64,000 nucleotides of DNA from Nocardioides lianchengensis (GCF_900101465.1 NZ_FMZM01000004.1:359790-423789), one strand, 5' to 3'. Positions 45,501 to 52,800 are shown, numbered from the stretch's first letter. The notes: a model not told the origin generated them from the sequence alone. Program-made: numbers and translations.

Positions 45501-48327
45501 CGACCGGGCCGAACGAGCCGTCCGGCATGATCGAGTTCCAGCGCTCCCACATCGTGGTGGCGCCCTTCTCGATCTCGTAGCCCCAGGACGGGTAGTCCTT
45601 GTGGAGCAGCATCGTGTAGGCGAGGTCGTCGCGGCCGATGCTGCTCAGCGCCGGCAGCAGCCACGGGGTGCCGAGGAACCCGGTGGTCAGGTGGTTGTCG
45701 CTCGCCGCCAGCTTGGCCACGAACTTGGCGGCCACCTTCTCGCGCAGCGCCGGGTCGGCGACCATGCCCATCCCGAGCGCCATCGCGTAGCCGGCCTGGC
45801 TGTTGCCCTGCACGACACCGTTGGCCTGCACGAACTCGTCGACGAACGCCTCGCGGACGGAGGTCGACAGCGCGGCGTACTCAGCGGCGTCCGCGTCCTC
45901 GCCGATCGCCGCCGCCATCTCCGAGAGCATCCGGGCGTCCTCGGCGTAGTACATGGTGCCGAGCACGCCGACGCTGGTCGGATCGTCGAGGTTCAGCCAG
46001 TCCTCCCAGTGCCCGCGGTTGGAGTCGATCAGGTCGGCGCCCGCGCTGGTGCGCACGAAGCCGAGGAACTTCTCCATCGCCGCATAGTTCTCACGCACGA
46101 TCCGACCGTCGCCCCAGGCCTTCCAGGTCGCATACGGCACCGTGATGCCGGCGTCGGACCAGCCGAGGCCCGAGCCGAAGTCGCCGGCGTTCGGCACCAC
46201 CGGCGCGATCCCCGGGAAGTTCCCGTCCGTGTACGCCGCGTCGCGCAGGTCGGTCATCCACTTGGCGAGGAAGCCGCGGGTGTCGCGCAGGTAGCTGGCC
46301 GTCGGGGCGAACACGTTGATGTCGCCGGTCCAGCCGAGCCGCTCGTCGCGGGCCGGGGTGTCGGTCGGGACCGACAGGAAGTTGCCGCGCTGGCCCCACG
46401 AGATGTTGCTGACCAGCTGGTTCAGCATCGGGTCCGAGGTCGCCAGGTCGCCGGTCGCGGCGAGGTCCGAGCCCCAGACCACGCCGGTCACGTCGGCGAG
46501 GGCCGGGGCGGCCGTCGTCCCGGTGATCTCGACGTAGCGGAAGCCGTGCTGGGTGAACTTCGGCGTGTAGGTCGCCGTGCCGGTCGAGGCGAAGGTGTAG
46601 GTGTCGGTGACCTTCGCCGAGCGGAGGTTGGCGGTGTAGAGCGTGCCGTCGGGGTTGAGCTCCTCGCCGTACCGGATGGTGACGGTCCTCCCGGCCTGGC
46701 CCTGCAGCCTCATCCGGGCGACGCCGACCAGGTTCTGGCCGAGGTCGTAGACCTCGACGCCGGGCGCGGGGGTGGTGTGCACCCGTGCCGGGACCTCACC
46801 GGTCACGCGGACCGGCTCGTCGGGCTGCGGCACCAGGCGGGCCGTCGTGTCGGTGGCCGCGGTGACCGGGTTCCAGCCGGTGTCGTCGAAGCCGGGCTCG
46901 TCCCAGCCGGGCTGCTCGGCGCGGGCGTCGTACGACTCGCCCTCGACGTTGTCGGCGGCGACGTAGGGGCCGAAGTGGCTGGTCCAGGTGTCGTCGGTCG
47001 CGACGACCTGCGAGGTGCCGTCGGTGTAGTCGATGCGCAGCTGGGCGATCAGGCCCAGGTTGGCACCGTAGTGACGGAAGCCGAAGGACGCGATCTTGCC
47101 CGCCCACCAGCCGTCGCCGAGCTCCGCGCCGAACGCGTTCTCGCCGCTGCGGACCTGGGCGGTGACGTCGTAGGTCTGGTGCTGGATCCGCTTGCGGTAC
47201 TCGGTCCAGCCGGGCGCGAGCAGCTGGTCGCCGACCTTCTCGCCGTTGAGCTGCAGCTCGTAGACGCCCTGGGCCGACGCGTAGACCCGCGCCGACTCCA
47301 CCGTCTTGCCGGGCTGGGTCGTGAACGACGTGCGCAGCAGCGGCTTGTTCGCGTCCTTCGAGCGGTAGAGGACGTCCTTGCGCTCGGCGACGCGCAGACC
47401 CTGCGCGGTCAGCCGGCCGCCGTCGAACGGGTTGCTCGACGAGAAGTCGGTGTCGAGCAGGACGGTGCCGTTCTTGCGGGTGACCTTGACCTTCTTGATG
47501 TCGGCCGACTCGTCGCCCTTGCCGTCGGCGAAGTCCTGGCGGAAGCCGACGAAGCCCCGGGTGAACTGCGAGTCCGTGCGCTGGTCGATCTGGGTGCCGT
47601 CGAGCAGGGTGGTGATGGTGCTGCCGTCGACCGTGATCGTCAGGCGGTGCGTGCCCTCGAGGAGCTGGGCCGAGGTGATGCTGGTGATCGGCTGGTTCCC
47701 GAGGAGGGCGTAGCCGTTGTTGACCCGCTTGTGCGGGCGGAACTTCGGGACGCCGGTGCCGTCGGCCGTCGAGATCTGCCACATGTAGGCGTTGCTCGTG
47801 TTGGCGGCCCGGACGAACACGCCGATGGCCAGGTCGGCGATGTCGAAGTCGATGTCGGCGGTGTAGTCGTCCCAGGTGTCGACCTCGCCCGACGTGGACT
47901 TGCCGATCCAGTCGGCCTGCCACTCGCCCGCGGCCAGGACGCCGGTCTCGAAGGACGCCGGCGCGCTCCAGGCCGAGGCCTGGTCGGTGCCGTCCCAGGT
48001 CCGGACCTGCCACACGTAGCGGGTCTGCGAGGTCAGCGCGGGCCCGTCGTACAGGACGTCGGTCTGGCGGTCGGAGGCGACCTTGCCGGAGTCCCAGACG
48101 TCGGCGTCGCCGAGTGCGTCCTCGCTGCTCGCGACCCGGACCTGGTAGGCGCTCTGCACGACGCCGCGAGCCGTCGAGGCGGCCTGCCAGCCCAGGCTGG
48201 GGTCCTCGCCGGGGATGCCCAGCGGGTCGGTGCGGCCGTTGACCGTCAGCCCGGACAGCTGCACCACCGCCGGATCGGCGGCGACTGCGGCCGTGGCGAC
48301 CGCGCCTGCGGGGGCGGTCACCGCCAC
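42595..48327 (-). CDS. GH78 alpha-L-rhamnosidase, multidomain (signal peptide out of frame)
   Basis: A 1910-residue body of a GH78 enzyme that removes alpha-L-rhamnosyl groups. Fn3-like start, an inserted LamG-like sandwich (about 130-300), Bac_rhamnosid N and core domains, and the (alpha/alpha)6 catalytic barrel (about 640-1000) with DERLGWTGD near 661, EDWLN near 774 and GYEIEKGATTMWERWN near 914-928, containing the expected acidic residues. Then a helical linker, NPCBM/NEW2-like repeats, a DUF6805-like sandwich, OmpL47-like repeats, QWLRNG Ig-like and a terminal Ig-like module. The first in-frame start is a GTG at 48327, with no ribosome site and no secretion signal; a perfect signal peptide lies just upstream in another frame (48328-48404). 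Either the gene is frameshifted or the assembly lacks one G. Confidence 0.88.
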   Translation of the reverse strand: MAVTAPAGAVATAAVAADPAVVQLSGLTVNGRTDPLGIPGEDPSLGWQAASTARGVVQSAYQVRVASSEDALGDADVWDSGKVASDRQTDVLYDGPALTSQTRYVWQVRTWDGTDQASAWSAPASFETGVLAAGEWQADWIGKSTSGEVDTWDDYTADIDFDIADLAIGVFVRAANTSNAYMWQISTADGTGVPKFRPHKRVNNGYALLGNQPITSITSAQLLEGTHRLTITVDGSTITTLLDGTQIDQRTDSQFTRGFVGFRQDFADGKGDESADIKKVKVTRKNGTVLLDTDFSSSNPFDGGRLTAQGLRVAERKDVLYRSKDANKPLLRTSFTTQPGKTVESARVYASAQGVYELQLNGEKVGDQLLAPGWTEYRKRIQHQTYDVTAQVRSGENAFGAELGDGWWAGKIASFGFRHYGANLGLIAQLRIDYTDGTSQVVATDDTWTSHFGPYVAADNVEGESYDARAEQPGWDEPGFDDTGWNPVTAATDTTARLVPQPDEPVRVTGEVPARVHTTPAPGVEVYDLGQNLVGVARMRLQGQAGRTVTIRYGEELNPDGTLYTANLRSAKVTDTYTFASTGTATYTPKFTQHGFRYVEITGTTAAPALADVTGVVWGSDLAATGDLATSDPMLNQLVSNISWGQRGNFLSVPTDTPARDERLGWTGDINVFAPTASYLRDTRGFLAKWMTDLRDAAYTDGNFPGIAPVVPNAGDFGSGLGWSDAGITVPYATWKAWGDGRIVRENYAAMEKFLGFVRTSAGADLIDSNRGHWEDWLNLDDPTSVGVLGTMYYAEDARMLSEMAAAIGEDADAAEYAALSTSVREAFVDEFVQANGVVQGNSQAGYAMALGMGMVADPALREKVAAKFVAKLAASDNHLTTGFLGTPWLLPALSSIGRDDLAYTMLLHKDYPSWGYEIEKGATTMWERWNSIMPDGSFGPVEMNSFNHYAYGAVGDWMYQNIGGITPVEAGYRSTRIAPVVGGGLTHGAGDFASAYGPISTDWRLTGEDLALQVQVPVNTTAQVVLPAANPSAVSEGGELLGDVDGVTDVTDDGDTVTVTVGSGRYDFDVTEGNTRVGEIAADLDELKSHVADLAGAGDVSAAQRQQLDTAVDAVRSDVDAALLAGLGDDRAAVTAALDEALDGVRGLRTWLTTAELAEPVRADLVARVTGLEGLLVNAYTASVGVAVALPPVAGVAVPGGTLAGTVEVTNAGTKALTGLQGTVTVAGLGTAAVSAASVPAGGSVQLPFTVSVPKQADPGGYDATLALSLTLDGEPFTVTASTPGWASVTSGLAVGTVTAATDATDPADHAVVTVPVSNSGTTDVRAHVALTLPAGWRTVPSSDVLVPAGGQVDVTVPVVVPLDRASTEPITVDVAVRRAGATLAERTVDLTLTAPRPPAASVDHVDFGDTASENAHALQKSPSSGVNTEAGLTRRYANSGTPGSWFSAQVQVPAGKPFVLRNVETYSGPYTKKYDVYVDDVLVREHLLPRAEGGEGFKVYDFPVTDPAALDNTGTVRVRYEYRLGTRAQDGFFDPSIADLWVLPLAADTRGPDVSAVVAAGAAGDAGWYRSDVTVAVAAADTRDPAPLVETASGATWAPYAGPVAVTGDGKQELSYRATDADDNVSTGTLPVWIDTVAPVTTLTATRGAGVDGSDRATLAFAATDPTSGVAATTYRVDGGEWTTLGEQPVVVSGYGEHVVDFASTDVAGNPEALRTETVSLTDVDTVAAIVAPQVAGVAKLGSTLRATTGSWNTKGLTFGYQWLRNGAAISGARAASYRVGAADIGKRLSVRVTASKAGKAPGVSTSAATAPVAKVASRTTVSVNKARVKKGKPVTVTVVVASNPRATGTVAVRVDGKVVKRVVLRGGRAVVTVKIRKVGKHRIGAAYLGSASTAPSTAVQRTVKVVR

Positions 48328-48404
48328 GCCGAGCCCCCGACGAGGGCGAGGGCCGCGAGCGCCGCGGTGCCGCGACGTGCGGCGGGGGTCAGAACTCGGT
48401 TCAC
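48328..48404 (-). pseudogene. Out-of-frame signal-peptide segment of the GH78 gene
   Basis: From the GTG at 48404 the frame reads MNRVLTPAARRGTAALAALA then LVGG, a typical Sec signal peptide, but it ends at a TGA shortly after. Adding one G to the run of five (48334-48338) would continue it as LVGGLGVAVTAPAGAVA directly into the GH78 body. This is the true N-terminus, separated by a single-base deletion, a sequencing error or a frameshift signal. Confidence 0.8.
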
Positions 48405-48432
48405 TGCGTCAGTCCCATCGATCGAACCATCG

Positions 48433-48450
48433 GCGTGACAGCGGTCACGC
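48433..48450. promoter_or_regulatory. Inverted repeat upstream of the GH78 gene
   Basis: GCGTGAC-AGCG-GTCACGC, perfect 7-bp arms, about 30 bases upstream of the GTG at 48404. A candidate operator that differs from the arabinose-type sites. Confidence 0.55.
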
Positions 48451-48456
48451 ACTGTC

Positions 48457-48470
48457 GTGAACCGTTTCAC
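48457..48470. promoter_or_regulatory. LacI-like operator upstream of the GH78 gene
   Basis: GTGAACCGTTTCAC, arms GTGAA/TTCAC around CCGT. It has a LacI-family shape but lacks the AGCGCT or AACGTT centre, so it probably belongs to a different regulator, perhaps a rhamnose one (inference). Confidence 0.6.
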
Positions 48471-48565
48471 AGAGGACTGACAGGCGCTAGGGATGCGTCT
48501 CAGGTTGACGGGATCCGGTCAGACGCGGTTCAGCGGGCTGAACCGACGAGAAGTGCTGGTCTGGC

Positions 48566-48583
48566 CCCCCTTCCCAAAGGGGG
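48566..48583. promoter_or_regulatory. Inverted repeat upstream of the small HTH gene
   Basis: CCCCCTT-CCCA-AAGGGGG, 26 bases before the ATG at 48609 and followed by a CACAAT box. A possible operator or leader hairpin. The rest of 48471-48565 shows nothing I recognise. Confidence 0.45.
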
Positions 48584-48608
48584 TGACGGCTGCCACAATC
48601 CGGCTGGA

Positions 48609-48839
48609 ATGATGAATCGTTACAGCGAGGGCGAGAACCCGGTGCCCGACCGCCCCGACGACCTGACCCTGCGACTGCTGGCGCAGATCGCGGACGGCGC
48701 GACGACCGCCCAGGCCGCGGCCGCGTGCAACGTCTCCGAGAGCACCCTGACCCGCCGGATGCAGGCGCTGCGGCGCGCCTGGGGGCTCGACAACACCATG
48801 CAGGTCGTCGTGCACGCGGTGCGGCTCGGCCTGGTCTGA
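48609..48839 (+). CDS. Small stand-alone helix-turn-helix protein
   Basis: A 76-residue protein. After a polar N-terminus, residues about 18-74 form a LuxR/GerE-like HTH: LTLRLLAQIADGATTAQAAAACNVSESTLTRRMQALRRAWGLDNTMQVVVHAVRLGLV, of which the segment AAACNVSESTLTRRM is the recognition unit. There is no receiver or ligand domain. Two ATG codons in tandem (48609 and 48612) are possible starts. A CACAAT -10-like box lies about 11 bases upstream, so the message may be leaderless. It lies between the divergent GH78 gene and the convergent lut operon; a regulatory role for either is a guess. Confidence 0.75.
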   Translation: MMNRYSEGENPVPDRPDDLTLRLLAQIADGATTAQAAAACNVSESTLTRRMQALRRAWGLDNTMQVVVHAVRLGLV

Positions 48840-48891
48840 GCCGGGCGGGCGCGGGCTCCGGCGCTGGGCGGGCGGGCCCCACTGGAGCAGC

Positions 48892-49491
48892 TCAGCCGAC
48901 GATGATGACGTGCAGGGTGCGGGGGCCGTGGACGCCCTCGACCCGGTCGAGCTCGATGTCGCTGGTGGCCGAGGGGCCGCTGATCCAGGTCAGCGGGCGG
49001 GCCGGGTCGAGCAGCTCGACCGCGTCGGGGACGTCGGCGACGACCTGGTCGGTGCGGACGATGCAGACGTGCCGGTCGGGCACCAGGGTGATCGCCCGGC
49101 GACCCATGCCGGCGGTGTGGTCGAGCACGATCGTGCCGGTCTCGGCGATCCCGACCCGGGCGTCGGTGACGACCACGTCGATCGCGTCGAGGTCGGCCGA
49201 GGTCAGCGTGCCGTCGTCGACGGTCGCGCCCTTGACGGCGACCGAGAGGCCGGCGGGCACGACCACCGTCGCGCCCTTCGGTACGGCGGCGCCGACCTTG
49301 CGGGCCAGCTGGGCCGGCGTGCAGCGCTCGACGATCGCGCGGTAGTCCTCGACCCGCTCGGCGAACAGGTCGACCACCTCGGCGTGCGGCCGCTCGGCCA
49401 GGCGCGGGGAGGCGACCGGCTCGCGGTCGGGCTCGACGTCGGCCAGCGCGCGTCGTACGCGGCCCAGGATCTCGTCGCGGGCGGTCGTCAC
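48892..49491 (-). CDS. lutC: Lactate utilisation protein C (LUD domain)
   Basis: A 199-residue LUD-domain protein, the third component of the LutABC L-lactate oxidation complex. The C-terminal half has VGIAETGTIVLD, GRRAITLVPDRHVCIV, a GPSATSDIELDRVEGVHGPR segment and the terminal LHVIIVG, all characteristic of LutC/YkgG. The start is a GTG at 49491, overlapping the lutB stop as GTGA; the longer in-frame extension upstream lies inside lutB and is not used. Last gene of the operon. No defect seen. Confidence 0.92.
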   Translation of the reverse strand: MTTARDEILGRVRRALADVEPDREPVASPRLAERPHAEVVDLFAERVEDYRAIVERCTPAQLARKVGAAVPKGATVVVPAGLSVAVKGATVDDGTLTSADLDAIDVVVTDARVGIAETGTIVLDHTAGMGRRAITLVPDRHVCIVRTDQVVADVPDAVELLDPARPLTWISGPSATSDIELDRVEGVHGPRTLHVIIVG

Positions 49492-50978
49492 TTCGTGCCT
49501 CCGTCGGTGCGCTTCCACCAGGCGCGGAACGACTCCGCGGGCGGGGCGGGCAGGTCGCGGGCGCTGGTCCACTTCGCGGCGCCGGGACCGGGGATCCGGC
49601 CGGCGGCCCTGCGACCACCCGGGAGCGTCGTACGGCCGAAGCGGGAGAGGACCCGGCCGGCCAGGCCCGAGCCACGCTCCGCGAGCGAGAGTCGCTTGGC
49701 GTCGGAGAGGACGTACGCCGCCCCCTTGAACGCGACCGCCTCGAGCTTCGAGACGGTGTCGTCACGGTGGCCGTCGACGACCTTCGAGCGGAGGTGGACC
49801 AGCACCTCGGGGATGTCGATGCGGACCGGGCAGGCCTCGAAGCAGGCGCCGCACAGCGAGGAGGCGTAGGGCAGCGAGTCGGTCTGGGCGTCGCCCGTGC
49901 CCTTGAGCAGCGGGTTGAGGATCGCCCCGATCGGGCCGGGGTAGACCGAGCCGTAGGCGTGCCCGCCGGTGCGCTCGTAGACCGGGCAGACGTTGAGGCA
50001 GGCCGAGCAGCGGATGCAGCGCAGCGCCTGACGGCCGACCTCGTCGGCGAGCGCGTTGGTGCGGCCGTTGTCGAGGAGGACGACGTGCACCTCCTGCGGG
50101 CCGTCGCCGGGCGTGACCCCGGTCCAGGTGGAGGTGTAGGGGTTCATCCGCTCGCCGGTGGACGAGCGCGGCAGCAGCCGGAGCAGCGGGTCCAGCTCGG
50201 TCCAGCTCGGGACCACCTTCTCGATGCCGACCACGGAGACCAGCACGTCGGGCAGGGTCAGGCACATCCGGCCGTTGCCCTCGGACTCGACGACGACCAG
50301 GGTCCCGGTCTCGGCGACGGCGAAGTTGGCGCCCGAGACGGCGACCTTGGCGCGCAGGAACTTCTCGCGCAGGTGCTCGCGGGCGGCACCGGCCAGCGCG
50401 GCCGGCTCGTCAGTGAGCCCCTCGGGGGCGGGCTTGCCGACCAGGCCCATCTCGCGGATGAAGATCTCGCGGATCTCGGCCCGGTTGCGGTGGATGGCCG
50501 GGACCAGGATGTGGCTGGGCAGGTCGTGGCCGAGCTGGACGATGATCTCGGCCAGGTCGGTCTCCCAGGCCGAGATGCCCTCGGCCTCGAGTGCCTCGTT
50601 GAGGCCAATCTCCTGAGTGACCATCGACTTGACCTTCACGACCTCCTCGGCCGCATGCTGCTTCGCCACCGCCACGACGATCGCGTTGGCCTCGGCCGCG
50701 TCGCGGGCCCAGTGCACGGTCGCGCCGGCGGCGCTCAGCCGCTCCTCGAGCAGGACCAGGTTCGTCTCCAGGTCGCGCAGCGCGCGGTCCTTGACCGCGG
50801 CACCGGCCAGGCGGAGGTCCTCCCAGCCCAGGTTCTCCTCGACCTCGGCGACCAGCTTGGAGCGCTTGGCCCGGATGACCCCGGTCGCGTGGGAGAGGTT
50901 GTGGCGCAGCTGGGTGTCGCCGAGCGCGGCCTTGGCCGCGGTCGGGAAGGCCGGCATGCCGACGAAGGTGCCGCTCAT
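49488..50978 (-). CDS. lutB: Lactate utilisation iron-sulfur protein B
   Basis: A 496-residue cytoplasmic iron-sulfur protein of the LutABC complex. An N-terminal LUD domain (about 60-300; AVSGANFAVAETGTLVVVESEGNG) is followed by two 4Fe-4S binding sites: CIRCSACLNVCP and CGACFEACP (about 325-400). A C-terminal DUF3390-like helical region ends ESFRAWW, a conserved LutB ending. The ATG at 50978 overlaps the lutA stop in an ATGA, and the 3' end overlaps lutC. Transfers electrons during oxidation of L-lactate to pyruvate. Confidence 0.94.
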   Translation of the reverse strand: MSGTFVGMPAFPTAAKAALGDTQLRHNLSHATGVIRAKRSKLVAEVEENLGWEDLRLAGAAVKDRALRDLETNLVLLEERLSAAGATVHWARDAAEANAIVVAVAKQHAAEEVVKVKSMVTQEIGLNEALEAEGISAWETDLAEIIVQLGHDLPSHILVPAIHRNRAEIREIFIREMGLVGKPAPEGLTDEPAALAGAAREHLREKFLRAKVAVSGANFAVAETGTLVVVESEGNGRMCLTLPDVLVSVVGIEKVVPSWTELDPLLRLLPRSSTGERMNPYTSTWTGVTPGDGPQEVHVVLLDNGRTNALADEVGRQALRCIRCSACLNVCPVYERTGGHAYGSVYPGPIGAILNPLLKGTGDAQTDSLPYASSLCGACFEACPVRIDIPEVLVHLRSKVVDGHRDDTVSKLEAVAFKGAAYVLSDAKRLSLAERGSGLAGRVLSRFGRTTLPGGRRAAGRIPGPGAAKWTSARDLPAPPAESFRAWWKRTDGGTK

Positions 50979-51760
50979 CGGGGGGCCTCCTGGGCGCGGG
51001 TCGGGGCGGCCGGGGCGGCGAGCACCGGCGCGTCCTCGGTCGAGGCCAGGATCTCGGCCAGGTGCATGACGCGGACGCCGGAGCGCTGCCGCGAGAGCAC
51101 GCCGCCGATGTGCATCAGGCAGGAGTTGTCGCCCGCGACCAGCACCTCCGCGCCGGTGTCGCGGACGTGGCGGGCCTTGTCGGCTCCCATGGCGATCGAG
51201 GTGTCGGCGTTCTTGACCGCGAAGGTGCCGCCGAAGCCGCAGCACTCCTCGGCCTTCGGGAGGTCGGTGAGCCGGATCCCGCGGACCTTCTCGAGCAGCT
51301 GCCGGGGCCGGTCGCCGACCCCGAGCATCCGCAGCGAGTGGCAGGTCGGGTGGTAGGTGACCCGGTGGGGGAAGTAGGCGCCCACGTCGGTCACGCCGAG
51401 CACGTCGACCAGGAACTCGGTCAGCTCGTAGGTCTTGGGCGCCGTCTCGGCGACCGCCTGCACCAAGCCGGCGTCACCGGAGCGCTTCGCGACGATCCCG
51501 TGCTGGTGGCGGGCCGAGCCGGCGCAGGAGCCGGACGGGGTGACGATGGCGTCGTACCCGGCGAAGGCGTCGACGAAGGTGCGGACGACGGGCACCGCCT
51601 CGTCGAGGTAGCCGGTGTTGACCATCGGCTGCGCGCAGCAGGTCTGCGCCGCCGGGAACTCGACGTCGACGCCGAGCCGCCTCAGCAGCGTGACGACGGC
51701 CTTCCCGGTCTCGGGGAACATCGCGTCGTTGACGCAGGTGACCATCAGTGCGACCCGCAT
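50975..51760 (-). CDS. lutA: Lactate utilisation protein A (CCG-domain oxidoreductase subunit)
   Basis: A 261-residue protein with two cysteine-rich CCG domains: FPAAQTCCAQPMVNTGY near 45-60 and KAEECCGFGGTFAVKN near 170-185, plus YHPTCHSLR between. This is the GlcF/HdrB-like subunit of the L-lactate-oxidising LutABC system. The ATG at 51760 is supported by GGAGAAG just upstream and by the MRVALMVTC family start. First gene of the operon; a palindrome matching FadR-type sites lies 23 bases upstream, before the divergent GntR gene. Confidence 0.93.
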   Translation of the reverse strand: MRVALMVTCVNDAMFPETGKAVVTLLRRLGVDVEFPAAQTCCAQPMVNTGYLDEAVPVVRTFVDAFAGYDAIVTPSGSCAGSARHQHGIVAKRSGDAGLVQAVAETAPKTYELTEFLVDVLGVTDVGAYFPHRVTYHPTCHSLRMLGVGDRPRQLLEKVRGIRLTDLPKAEECCGFGGTFAVKNADTSIAMGADKARHVRDTGAEVLVAGDNSCLMHIGGVLSRQRSGVRVMHLAEILASTEDAPVLAAPAAPTRAQEAPR

Positions 51761-51782
51761 GCTTCTCCATCCTCTGACCTTG

Positions 51783-51799
51783 CTGTGGTCAGACCACAG
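51783..51799. promoter_or_regulatory. FadR/LldR-type operator between lutA and gntR
   Basis: CTGTGGTC-A-GACCACAG, a perfect 17-bp palindrome with the TGGT-N3-ACCA core of FadR-subfamily regulators, midway between the divergent starts. Confidence 0.85.
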
Positions 51800-51861
51800 G
51801 ACAGAACGATAGGCTCGCCCCGCTCCGCCGGTCAAACGGCGGTACGACGAGGGAGGACCGC

Positions 51862-52584
51862 GTGACCACGACCGACGGCTGGCAGCCCGTCGCCCGGGCG
51901 CGCGCCTACGAGCTGGTCGTCGAGCGGGTCGAGGAGCAGATCCTGGCCGGCACCCTGAAGGTCGGCGACCGACTGCCCGCGGAGCGCGACCTGGCCGCGC
52001 GGCTGCAGGTGTCGCGGGCCGCCGTACGGGAGGCGATGCGGACGCTCGAGGCGCAGGGCGTGGTCCGCTCGGGGGTCGGCTCGGGCCCGGACGCCGGGAC
52101 CGTGGTCTCCGCGCTGCCGTCCGAGGCGCTGACCCGGGTGCTGCGGCTGCACGTCGCGCTGGCCAACTTCGCGATGGCCGACGTGGTCGCGGCCCGGGTG
52201 ATGCTGGAGCGCTCGAGCGCCGGGCTGGCCGCGGCGCACGCGTCGGCCGAGGCCCTGGCCGAGATCGCGTCCCCGCTGGAGGCGATGGCCGGCGACGCCG
52301 ACCGCGAGACGTTCAACGACCTCGACACGGCCTTCCACATCGCCGTCGCGGAGGCCGGCGGCAACCGGCTGGTCGCCGACATGACGATCGCCATCCGCGA
52401 GGCCATGCGGCTGCCGATCCTGCGCGAGCTGGAGCAGCTCGGCGAGCGCTGGCCCGAGGTGCGCGCGGCGCTGACCGCCGAGCACCGGGCCATCCACGCC
52501 GCCATCGCCGCCGGTGATCCCGAGCGCGCGGCCACGCTGATGGAGGGACACATCCACTCGTCGCGCCGACTGCTGGCGCCCTGA
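51862..52584 (+). CDS. GntR-family regulator, FadR subfamily (LldR/LutR-like)
   Basis: A 240-residue regulator: GntR winged helix at about 15-78 (LPAERDLAARLQVSRAAVREAMRTLEAQGVV) and an all-helical FCD ligand domain at about 98-220 with the DTAFHIAVAEAGGN metal-site segment and HRAIHAAI. The start is a GTG at 51862 after GGGAGGA. Divergent from lutABC with a TGGT-N3-ACCA palindrome between, it is most likely the lactate-responsive repressor of lut (inferred from family and position). Confidence 0.9.
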   Translation: MTTTDGWQPVARARAYELVVERVEEQILAGTLKVGDRLPAERDLAARLQVSRAAVREAMRTLEAQGVVRSGVGSGPDAGTVVSALPSEALTRVLRLHVALANFAMADVVAARVMLERSSAGLAAAHASAEALAEIASPLEAMAGDADRETFNDLDTAFHIAVAEAGGNRLVADMTIAIREAMRLPILRELEQLGERWPEVRAALTAEHRAIHAAIAAGDPERAATLMEGHIHSSRRLLAP

Positions 52585-52593
52585 GCCGCCGAA

Positions 52594-52648
52594 GCACGGG
52601 GACGCCCCGCCGACCGGGGGGATTGATCGGCGGGGCGGTTCCCCGTGC
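52594..52648 (+). terminator. Terminator of the GntR gene
   Basis: Two stacked stems: 52594-52602 with 52640-52648, and 52603-52613 with 52627-52637, separated by a 2-base bulge. A 20-bp hairpin starting 10 bases after the stop. Confidence 0.8.
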
Positions 52649-52689
52649 AGAGGTCAACCATCTCCGAACGACACCCCGCCCGGCATCGT

Positions 52690-52719
52690 CCGATCGGTCA
52701 GCCTGCCGGGACCGATCGG
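52690..52719. repeat. Hairpin in the convergent intergenic region
   Basis: CCGATCGGTC (52690-52699) and its complement (52710-52719) with a 10-base loop. The middle of three hairpins in the 222-base convergent gap; no gene is seen here. Confidence 0.65.
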
Positions 52720-52734
52720 CCATGTGCGGCCCTC

Positions 52735-52800
52735 CCCCTGTGGACAGCCACGCCGAGTCGGCGCACATGTGCGCCGACTCGGCGGAGTTGTCCACAGGGG
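52735..52800. repeat. 66-bp inverted repeat with DnaA-box-like arms
   Basis: An outer 12-bp arm pair (CCCCTGTGGACA at 52735-52746, complement at 52789-52800), a 4-by-4 mismatch, and an inner perfect 34-bp palindrome (52751-52784, centred on CACATGTG). The right arm contains TTGTCCACA (52788-52796), the actinobacterial DnaA-box consensus; the left arm carries a one-mismatch copy on the other strand. It begins 7 bases after the stop of the serine hydrolase gene, so it can act as its terminator. Confidence 0.8.

Noticed and set aside
52735..52800. A replication origin suggested by DnaA-box-like sequences
   Set aside because: Only two boxes are present, there is no AT-rich unwinding region, and none of dnaA, dnaN, rpmH or parAB is nearby. 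A terminator or repeat is more likely.
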